The notes under the pieces are model-generated. The model ran no database searches, was not told where the DNA came from, and saw only the letters and a list, made by a program, of their open reading frames with translations. A stretch of 25,997 nucleotides of DNA from a virus, in IMG/VR virus record IMGVR_UViG_3300046318_000349, positions 1-25,997 of that record, one strand, 5' to 3'. Shown one piece after another: positions 14,467 to 20,269 of the stretch (positions are counted from its first letter, which is position 1; each line of letters starts with the position of its first letter). A program made the position numbers and the translations under genes.

Positions 14467-14770
14467 CTGACAATTCTTTTTTAATATCTTTTACTACACT
14501 TTTTGTACTATCTAAGTCACCAATTACTTCAGCAACCATTTGCTCCAAACTAGCTTTATCTTCAACCAAAGCTTCATTTTTTGCTTTCAAAGATGAAACA
14601 CTTTTTTTCAATCCGCTATTTTGTTTGGTCAAAGTTTTGTTTGCTGTAGTTAAAGTATCATTTTTTTTAACTACAACTACATGACCATGTCCGGTTGTAA
14701 ATACTTGTAAACACACAAGTAATATAAAACCTAAAGCAGATAAACCAATGATTCTTTTTTTCTTTTTCAT
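14381..14770 (-). CDS. Membrane-anchored coiled-coil protein (inner-spanin-like candidate)
   Basis: The 129-residue protein has a short basic N-terminus (MKKKKR), one membrane segment (about residues 8-26) and then a long periplasmic coiled coil (about 38-107, e.g. LTKQNSGLKKSVSSLKAKNEA), ending in a Phe/Pro-containing tail (FDFQPIKLPASDGN). This is the usual build of an inner-membrane spanin (Rz), which links inner and outer membrane in Gram-negative lysis. Its last 86 bases overlap the secreted-protein gene, and its ATG overlaps the upstream gene by 4 bases. The neighbouring lysis genes support this, but spanins share little sequence, so the call is by build and place only. Confidence 0.75.
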   Translation of the reverse strand: MKKKKRIIGLSALGFILLVCLQVFTTGHGHVVVVKKNDTLTTANKTLTKQNSGLKKSVSSLKAKNEALVEDKASLEQMVAEVIGDLDSTKSVVKDIKKELSDEKATNIKQSTGEQFDFQPIKLPASDGN

Positions 14771-15012
14771 TTTTTCTTACCAAACAAAGTCAACACTGTT
14801 TCTTTTAAACTTTTTGCGTGCTCAGTACTTTCCTCTAGCTTTTTTTCCAGATCTTCTCTGTATTCACCTTCCAGTTCTTCAACTCTTTGACGATACTCAT
14901 CTTCACTTTTCATAAGTCTATTGAGAAAAATCCAGCACAAGTACCCAAGTGCCAAAACAGCAAATCCCAGTATACCATATTGTGTAAGACTTTCAAATAT
15001 TCCAAATGACAT
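14767..15012 (-). CDS. Small membrane/coiled-coil protein, paralogue of the 15015 gene
   Basis: The 81-residue protein has a membrane segment at about residues 13-31 (YGILGFAVLALGYLCWIFL) and then a highly charged coiled coil (35-75). Residues 3-34 align without gaps with the protein encoded at 15218-15015: FG(I/V)F, YG, G, AVLALGY, WIF and R are shared, 18 identical of 32 by eye. The two genes lie side by side, 2 bases apart, and look like a tandem duplication with diverged tails. No enzyme motif is visible. Role within the membrane cassette is unknown; a holin/antiholin-like pair is possible because duplicated small membrane proteins occur in lysis regions. Confidence 0.8.
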   Translation of the reverse strand: MSFGIFESLTQYGILGFAVLALGYLCWIFLNRLMKSEDEYRQRVEELEGEYREDLEKKLEESTEHAKSLKETVLTLFGKKK

Positions 15013-15014
15013 GA

Positions 15015-15218
15015 CTATTTAGTTTTAGAAGTTCTTTTTTTCTTTTTTGCAGCTGCTTCTTCTTGTTTTAGTCTATCTTTTTCAGCAAGGTGTCTTTTAA
15101 TAAAGATCCATGCTACATATCCTAAAGCCAAAACTGCTAAGCCTGCCGGGCCATAATTACCCAATTGTGCAAATACTCCAAAGTCAGGAGTTCCTGTTGC
15201 TACCGCTGTTGTATCCAT
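15015..15218 (-). CDS. Small membrane protein, paralogue of the 14767 gene
   Basis: This 67-residue protein has an Ala/Thr/Gly-rich N-terminus (MDTTAVATGTP), a membrane segment at about residues 23-41 (YGPAGLAVLALGYVAWIFI) and a very basic C-terminus (AAAKKKKRTSKTK). The core matches the next gene downstream (shared AVLALGY and WIF). The tail differs: here it is short and cationic, there long and mixed-charge. Its ATG overlaps the upstream stop as TAATG. If the tails face the cytoplasm, the basic end could bind nucleic acid or acidic phospholipid. A holin-like role or pairing with its paralogue is inference. Confidence 0.8.
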   Translation of the reverse strand: MDTTAVATGTPDFGVFAQLGNYGPAGLAVLALGYVAWIFIKRHLAEKDRLKQEEAAAKKKKRTSKTK

Positions 15219-15517
15219 TACTTAGTTATTAATTGTTTTACAGTATCAGTTAAATCACCAACATTCTTTGCAAGATTTTTAATTTCCAACTGTGTTTGTT
15301 CTTGAATTGCTTGATACTTTAGTCTAGCTTCTTGCTCTACTAATTCAATTTTACCTTTTAGTTTGCCTAACTCTTCAGCGCGTTTATGATCATTATCAAA
15401 TAAAAGATCCAAGTCTCTTCTTGCATCATTGTATGCAGTCTTTAGGAAGAATCCAAATACAGTCAAAACTGTACCTGCAATAAATAAAACTATTGTAATT
15501 GTTGCGTTATCCATCAT
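15218..15517 (-). CDS. Membrane/coiled-coil protein, XhlA-like in build
   Basis: The 99-residue protein has one N-terminal membrane segment (about residues 7-25, ITIVLFIAGTVLTVFGFFL) and a long coiled coil from 30 to the end (ELGKLKGKIELVEQEARLKY, LTDTVKQLITK). Haemolysin-XhlA-like phage proteins have the mirrored build (coiled coil then membrane), so the likeness is in character only. It overlaps its upstream neighbour by 4 bases (ATGA) and its downstream one by one base. The start could be either of the first two Met codons. Placed in the cassette before the lysis genes, it may be a lysis accessory or membrane scaffold; function is unknown. Confidence 0.8.
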   Translation of the reverse strand: MMDNATITIVLFIAGTVLTVFGFFLKTAYNDARRDLDLLFDNDHKRAEELGKLKGKIELVEQEARLKYQAIQEQTQLEIKNLAKNVGDLTDTVKQLITK

Positions 15518-16008
15518 TTTAAAATTAAAGCGCCTGTTAATATTCCATTTAAAATAAAAGACCAGTTTCTTTGTCTTTTAATATTTTTTATGTCTAGTTG
15601 CAATGTTGAAATGATGGTGTCTTTAGAATTGATTATGTAACGCTGTGCATTAATAATTGTATCCTGACTAGCTATGATGAGATCTTTTTCTCTGTCTCTT
15701 TTGTAAAGAGTATGAATCATTGTATCTTGGATCTGTACAATGTTGAATGTATCTCTTGAGTTTTTTACAGCATTTAACTGAGCTTGTAAATCAAACAGGC
15801 CGTGATTAAGTTCATTGATGATAAGCTTACTGTTATCAATTACTTTTCCCTTTTCCCTAATAAGAGTTTCTTTACCTTCTATTCTGCGTTCAATTGTTTT
15901 TTGATTGGACACTGGGTATACATTGGTCTCTTCCTTTAGGAAAAGAAATACCAATCCAACAACCAATAAAATCTGGATAACAAAAGATATGTTCTGCTTA
16001 CTTGGCAT
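15514..16008 (-). CDS. Membrane/coiled-coil protein with hydrophobic C-terminus
   Basis: The 164-residue protein has an N-terminal membrane segment (about residues 8-24, FVIQILLVVGLVFLFL), a coiled-coil middle, and a hydrophobic C-terminal end (149-164, WSFILNGILTGALIL) that could be a second anchor. In the middle, short units resembling DTII recur (QDTMI, SQDTIINAQ, SKDTIISTL), giving a repetitive Ile/Asp helix. Two ends in the membrane with a helical body between would make a hairpin or bridge. It is the first gene of the cassette, starting 2 bases after the fiber-type protein upstream. I recognise no family. Confidence 0.8.
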   Translation of the reverse strand: MPSKQNISFVIQILLVVGLVFLFLKEETNVYPVSNQKTIERRIEGKETLIREKGKVIDNSKLIINELNHGLFDLQAQLNAVKNSRDTFNIVQIQDTMIHTLYKRDREKDLIIASQDTIINAQRYIINSKDTIISTLQLDIKNIKRQRNWSFILNGILTGALILK

Positions 16009-16010
16009 TA

Positions 16011-16610
16011 TTAAACAGCTCTGAAATTAAATGAAGGTACATTACCAACACCACCTAATAGATATTGAGGATCTATAGTTGCAGGTTCCGTAGCCGGTTC
16101 TAGTACAACATCGTATCTCCATAAATTTTGAGGAGCATCAGTGCCATTTGAATTTAACCATGCAAACTGGTAACTCCAATTGTAACTAATGACTTTATAT
16201 TCAATTACAGCAGAACTTGAATTAAAACCAATCCAATATGTTTCACCTGCAGTAAATGTAAAATTTAACGGTGTAACAATATAACCCGGAGTAGATGCAT
16301 CTATTTGATTTGATACATATAATCTATTGTTTGGTTTTCCATTTAAGTCATCATAAATAGAAATAGATAATTTTCCTGTTGAAAAACCTGTTACAACTTC
16401 AAGAACAACCTGATCAATTGCAAATGTATTGTTTGGAATAAATGGCCATAAAGCTACTTGTTTTTCCATAGTAACATGCTCATATCCAGAATGAAATGCG
16501 GCATTTAATGATAAACCAATACCAGCTCCTGAATATGGTTTAACCATTGCATGTATTCCACCTTTAGTAGAAGCAGATGCTGTTTGTGCAATTTGAATTG
16601 AAGTACTCAT
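16011..16610 (-). CDS. Beta-sandwich fiber-type protein
   Basis: The 199-residue protein is rich in Thr, Asn, Tyr and Gly, with alternating beta strands and no helix of note. The middle resembles a jelly-roll domain of the kind found in adhesins and fibers: FAIDQVVLEVVTGFSTGKLSISIYDDLNG, then LNFTFTAGETYWIGF. The Trp/Tyr-rich surface (YWIGF, YNWSYQFAWLN) could bind sugars. It is placed directly after the 268-residue protein (4-base gap) and before the membrane cassette, at the end of the fiber block, so a tail fiber or baseplate-associated receptor-binding protein is likely. The exact role is not shown by the sequence. Confidence 0.8.
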   Translation of the reverse strand: MSTSIQIAQTASASTKGGIHAMVKPYSGAGIGLSLNAAFHSGYEHVTMEKQVALWPFIPNNTFAIDQVVLEVVTGFSTGKLSISIYDDLNGKPNNRLYVSNQIDASTPGYIVTPLNFTFTAGETYWIGFNSSSAVIEYKVISYNWSYQFAWLNSNGTDAPQNLWRYDVVLEPATEPATIDPQYLLGGVGNVPSFNFRAV

Positions 16611-16614
16611 AACA

Positions 16615-17421
16615 TTAAGAAATATAAGTGATTACAAATACTGTTCCTGTAGCATCGTAAGTCATACTAGCTAAAGTATTATTTAATGAACCTGCATCAA
16701 AACTTACAGTAACGCCTGCTGGCAAATGTTCACCATCTAAATCCCCAACTGCACTACCAATGTTAGCTACAGAAAAACTGTAAACACCTGCAGGAGTTGA
16801 ACCTGCTGCAGTAGTTGTAAAATAATTAGGCGTTCTTGATTGAGACGCTAAAGCAAGCACGGTATTTTCAGTATTTGACTCAATAGCTGTAGCTTGAGTT
16901 AAAATATTAGCAATGCCTGATAGAATGCTTTGTTGTGTAGCTTCTAATGAAATACCTGTAGTATTTGTAATGATAGATGCGCTGTTTGTGATTATATCAC
17001 CCAATGCTGCTAATACCAACTGCTGAGTAGCTTCTAAACTAATGCTAGTTGTATTACTTACTATTTGTGCCAAATATACATTTGGATTAATGTAAGTTAA
17101 AGCGCCTGTTGGTGTTCCTGGTACATTTGTTCCTGCCGCAAAATAAATTGGCGCATTAAAAGTTTGTGTATCTGGATTATAAATTCTAACTTCTAACCAA
17201 GTAACATTGTTAGCATCTACAACAAGAGAAGCTTCAAAGTCTTGACCGTCTTGTAATGTAGCTAAGATTTGTGTTAATAATGCATCTGCATCTATTAATA
17301 ATTTTTCTACATCATCTGTATTAGCTGCAATTTCTTTTAAGTTATCACAGTTGCATTGCAACCCTTTTAACATATTTAATTGCCAGTTGGCATTTAAACC
17401 GTCTGAATTTATAATTGACAT
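16615..17421 (-). CDS. Fiber-type protein with internal repeat
   Basis: The 268-residue protein begins with a helical section (LQCNCDNLKEIAANTDDVEKLL, about residues 21-42) with two cysteines, then a beta region, then two similar units at about 121-149 and 151-179 sharing the SLEATQQ core. The C-terminal domain (about 195-268) is beta-rich and Gly/Ala/Thr-rich (TTTAAGSTPAGVYSFSVAN). The helix-plus-repeat then beta head build is that of a trimeric short fiber or fiber accessory; I have seen SLEATQQ-like repeats in other Bacteroidota-phage structural proteins. It follows a 77-base gap after the glycan-enzyme-like gene; that gap has no convincing promoter or hairpin. Confidence 0.8.
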   Translation of the reverse strand: MSIINSDGLNANWQLNMLKGLQCNCDNLKEIAANTDDVEKLLIDADALLTQILATLQDGQDFEASLVVDANNVTWLEVRIYNPDTQTFNAPIYFAAGTNVPGTPTGALTYINPNVYLAQIVSNTTSISLEATQQLVLAALGDIITNSASIITNTTGISLEATQQSILSGIANILTQATAIESNTENTVLALASQSRTPNYFTTTAAGSTPAGVYSFSVANIGSAVGDLDGEHLPAGVTVSFDAGSLNNTLASMTYDATGTVFVITYIS

Positions 17422-17498
17422 AACATCTTTTTTTTATTGCACCAAAAAGCACATCATTTTATATAATATACACAAAAACTTTTACTTATCCAAAAAAA

Positions 17499-19718
17499 TT
17501 AGATTATTCCCAACATGTATTTTTCAGCATTTTTTATTGAGTCATCATTGGCTAACATTATTTCAAATATCTTAGGACTAACATGTTCTGGATGAATCCA
17601 CCAATCTTCATAAGGACATGAATCATTAGGAGCAATGTTGCTTACTACAAGTACATAACCTTTAGCAAGCAAAAACTCTCTTGACTTTTCCCTATAGAGT
17701 TTGGTGACATCAGTATAAAAGTCATGCTCATAAGTAATTACACCAAATGTACATTTGTTCCAAGGCAGCATTGTAAGAATGTCATACGTTGTTTTTGGCG
17801 GTTCACAATCTACTTGTAAATAATCTATATGCCCTTCAAGAACAGAGTAATCAAATTTAGTTGCATCACACAAAATAATTTCATTATGTCTAGCTACTTT
17901 AAATTTTTCAACTTCATGTGGAAGAATTTCCAATGATGTTCCAGTCCAACCAAATTCTTCTAGCAATGCTGTATTACTTCCATGAAAAGGATCTGCTGCA
18001 CCAATTTCAAAATATTTACCATTTCTTTTACCATCCAGCATTGACAAAGTAAACATGTCTTGATAAGTTTGAGAATAATTTTTCTCAATGTTTTCTGCTC
18101 CAGGGAACTTATATCTAAGATTTTCATAAAAACCTTTATGGTATCTTAAAAACGGATCTGGTCCAGAACCAAGAGATGTAATATTAGTTTGAACTAAGTC
18201 TTTATATTTTTGTGATAATTTTTCTCCTTTGTTCACAAGTTTAATGAAACAGTCGCGTGATTCTTGAGATCTACCAATCCACCATGCTGAAACTGCTTGT
18301 TGAAATTCAAGTTGATATTTTCCAAGATAACCAACATTACTTGTGATATTATCAGCATGTTCTGCATTTGCTAATCCTGCAATTGCATAAGAATATGCTT
18401 CATGGTATTGTTGATTTGATTCAGCTATTTCACTTAGAAACAAATAAGCTTCTGGTCTTTCTGGAGCAAATGCCATAGCATTTAACCACAAACCTTTTTC
18501 AGTAGTTCTTCTACGACCTTGTACACTAATGCATTTAGCAACCATTAATAATGATTCATACACATTTTCATAAAAGTTTCCATACTCAGCTGCACGCAAA
18601 TAAAAAGCTAATGCAGATGCAGTGTGACCTTGTTCAAAATAAAATTCAGCTAGTTTAAAATTATTAGCAGCATGGAATGGATCTTTGATGAAATTTTCTA
18701 ATTTACTTGGCGTTATTCCTTTAGACTTATATTCTTGATCATACTCTAATATTATATTTGTCATTGATTCAAACACATGTCTCGGTAGTCTTAAAATAAA
18801 GGCCGTAGAGTCTTGGAAACCAAAAGGAATGATAAAGTCATTGCCATCAAAAGCTAAACCGCAGGAGAACTCAATATTTGCAGTCATGAACTTAAATTCT
18901 TCTGAGTGCGCAACTATGTTCCAGTTTCTGTCCCAAACAATAAATCTATGGTAATAATGAGCATCTTTTTTATCTTGCTCATTTTTCCATAAATCTACTT
19001 CATGTGTAATAGCTATTCTGTAATCACCTACTGTAATTACTTGTGACCCACCGCGTATATCTCTTGGGATATTAAGATTTTGTTCAACAAGCTTTACTGT
19101 TTCGGAAGTGTTTGTTCCTGGGATGTGTTTAACAATTTCTGTAGGAGAAGACCATTTGACATAATGAAACGGCATATCAAGAATTGGCATCCAGTTCTTT
19201 TCACAATAAGATGTAGTAGGTGGTTCAATTCTTGTTCTTTTAACTTCTGCATTGTCTTCAATTAAAGACAATTCCATTCTACCTTCACCATTTGTTTTAG
19301 TATCTCTTCTAACACCTGTAAGGTATAAATTGTTTTCCCAGTTAACAACGCGGGCATCTTCTAATCCAATAAATTCCCAAACAGGTTTTACATCTAATTT
19401 TGATGTATCAACTTTATGTACTATGTCAATTCCAAGTGTGTTAGAATCTAATTTACACAAATAGTTTGTTGTTCTCAATGTAACATCATCTTCTGGATTT
19501 AAGTAAGCCAGAGGACCCCAAAGAGTTTGGAATTTTTGCTTACCTTCACTATGATACAAAGTATATTGCACATGTCTTAGGTTAAGCAAATACTCGCCAT
19601 TATTATAAACAAGAGAAGGATTAGTAAGTCCTAATCCTTCAGTTATATTTGCGGGAATTAAAAGATAATTTACAGAGCCTCCGTTTTCTAAAGCTCTCTT
19701 ACACAAGTTATTATTCAT
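17499..19718 (-). CDS. Three-part protein: glycosidase-like propeller, TPR-like helices, FkbM-type methyltransferase
   Basis: The 739-residue protein looks like three modules. Residues about 1-320 read as a five-bladed propeller of the GH130-like/predicted-glycosidase type: LTNPSLVYNNGEYLL, EFIGLEDARVVNWENNLYLTG, EKNWMP, RGGSQVI. Residues about 345-495 are helical repeats of TPR character (ANNFKLAEFYFEQGHTASALAFYLRA). Residues about 545-720 resemble FkbM-type SAM-dependent methyltransferases: YFEIGAADPF (569-578) is the SAM motif, TSLEILP gives the acidic ribose-binding Glu597, and DYLQVDCEPP is motif IV. FkbM enzymes commonly O-methylate sugars. There is no signal peptide, so it acts in the cytoplasm. 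It stands in the fiber block behind its own TATATTTG box, suggesting it handles glycans of fibers or of the host surface. Domain calls are by eye. Confidence 0.7.
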   Translation of the reverse strand: MNNNLCKRALENGGSVNYLLIPANITEGLGLTNPSLVYNNGEYLLNLRHVQYTLYHSEGKQKFQTLWGPLAYLNPEDDVTLRTTNYLCKLDSNTLGIDIVHKVDTSKLDVKPVWEFIGLEDARVVNWENNLYLTGVRRDTKTNGEGRMELSLIEDNAEVKRTRIEPPTTSYCEKNWMPILDMPFHYVKWSSPTEIVKHIPGTNTSETVKLVEQNLNIPRDIRGGSQVITVGDYRIAITHEVDLWKNEQDKKDAHYYHRFIVWDRNWNIVAHSEEFKFMTANIEFSCGLAFDGNDFIIPFGFQDSTAFILRLPRHVFESMTNIILEYDQEYKSKGITPSKLENFIKDPFHAANNFKLAEFYFEQGHTASALAFYLRAAEYGNFYENVYESLLMVAKCISVQGRRRTTEKGLWLNAMAFAPERPEAYLFLSEIAESNQQYHEAYSYAIAGLANAEHADNITSNVGYLGKYQLEFQQAVSAWWIGRSQESRDCFIKLVNKGEKLSQKYKDLVQTNITSLGSGPDPFLRYHKGFYENLRYKFPGAENIEKNYSQTYQDMFTLSMLDGKRNGKYFEIGAADPFHGSNTALLEEFGWTGTSLEILPHEVEKFKVARHNEIILCDATKFDYSVLEGHIDYLQVDCEPPKTTYDILTMLPWNKCTFGVITYEHDFYTDVTKLYREKSREFLLAKGYVLVVSNIAPNDSCPYEDWWIHPEHVSPKIFEIMLANDDSIKNAEKYMLGII

Positions 19719-19737
19719 ACAGTTGGTTTTTGTCCAA

Positions 19738-19745
19738 CAAATATA
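19738..19745 (-). promoter_or_regulatory. Promoter -7 box candidate, TATATTTG
   Basis: The minus strand reads TATATTTG, 19 bases before the ATG at 19718 and 4 bases after the stop of the previous gene. In the leader, GTTGG (minus 19738-19734) and CCAAC (19726-19722) can form a 5-base-pair hairpin, and AAACCAAC echoes the leaders at 1069 and 4400. No TTG lies at the usual -33 spacing. Confidence 0.45.
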
Positions 19746-19748
19746 AGA

Positions 19749-20075
19749 TTAATTTTCAAACGGTGGAGGCAGTGTTACATCCAAAGGTGTGATTTGTAAA
19801 TTAACTTGTTTAGTTAAATTTTCCTGCATGGCTGGTACATCTAAAGTTGCTTCTAACCATCCTACTACTTGCTCTTTAGTTAAACTGTTGTAGTTTGTAA
19901 AATTTGCAGGTGTTGGAACACCTACTTCTTGAGCTCCGTATGCTTCAGCAAAATATTCTTTTTCACCAACCGTTTCTTTAGCAGAATATCTCCAGTGTAC
20001 AGTTTTAACTACATCAGTTAATCCTTCTAGTTCAACAATGCAGTCCATTGCTGATATTGTCCAATTAAATATCAT
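19749..20075 (-). CDS. Small conserved phage fiber-region protein
   Basis: The 108-residue protein starts MIFNWTISAMDCIVELEGLTDVVKTVHWRYSA, a pattern I recall from many marine and freshwater phages (possibly the family catalogued as DUF7936, from memory and not checked). The middle is FAEAYGAQEVGVPTPANFTNYNSLT, then a helix KEQVVGWLEATL, and a Pro-rich end (TPLDVTLPPPFEN). The fold is probably a small beta sandwich. These proteins are usually encoded next to tail fiber genes, as here, but I know no proven function. It overlaps the 55-residue gene by 4 bases (ATGA), so the two are translationally coupled. Confidence 0.85.
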   Translation of the reverse strand: MIFNWTISAMDCIVELEGLTDVVKTVHWRYSAKETVGEKEYFAEAYGAQEVGVPTPANFTNYNSLTKEQVVGWLEATLDVPAMQENLTKQVNLQITPLDVTLPPPFEN

Positions 20076-20239
20076 GGTTTATCTTTTTTATCAACCTCTG
20101 CAGGTTTAGGTTTAATTGCTTCTTGTAAAGTTGCTAATGCAGCTATACAGTTGTTTACATCTTGTAAGCTAAAAGCTCCGCTTTTTGTAGCTACATTTAT
20201 GGCTTGCTCAATTACTTGATATGCTTGTTCTGGATTCAT
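20072..20239 (-). CDS. Hidden 55-residue small protein
   Basis: This gene is shorter than a 60-codon cut-off. An ATG at 20239 opens a 55-codon frame that ends with TGA at 20074-20072, overlapping the next ATG as ATGA. The start MNPEQAYQVIEQAINVATK and the following GAFSLQDVNNCIAALATLQ look like two amphipathic helices, then comes a Lys/Pro-rich tail (KPKPAEVDKKDKP). It fills an otherwise empty 194-base gap, has a TATATTTG box 17 bases upstream, and its codon use matches its neighbours. I do not recognise a function; a fiber chaperone or coupling peptide is possible because it precedes a small conserved fiber-region protein. Confidence 0.8.
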   Translation of the reverse strand: MNPEQAYQVIEQAINVATKSGAFSLQDVNNCIAALATLQEAIKPKPAEVDKKDKP

Positions 20240-20256
20240 AATTTTGTTTTTTTTTA

Positions 20257-20264
20257 CAAATATA
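20257..20264 (-). promoter_or_regulatory. Promoter -7 box candidate, TATATTTG
   Basis: The minus strand reads TATATTTG 17 bases before the ATG at 20239 and 5 bases after the stop of the fiber gene at 20270. This is the fourth copy of the same 8-mer in the few intergenic gaps of this window. No terminator hairpin is visible between the fiber stop and this box. Confidence 0.45.
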
Positions 20265-20269
20265 CTATT

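Noticed and set aside
17422-17498. Promoter in the 77-base gap before the 268-residue gene
   Set aside because: A TATAAA-like stretch is present, but no TAnnTTTG box or clear hairpin; A/T richness makes such stretches common.
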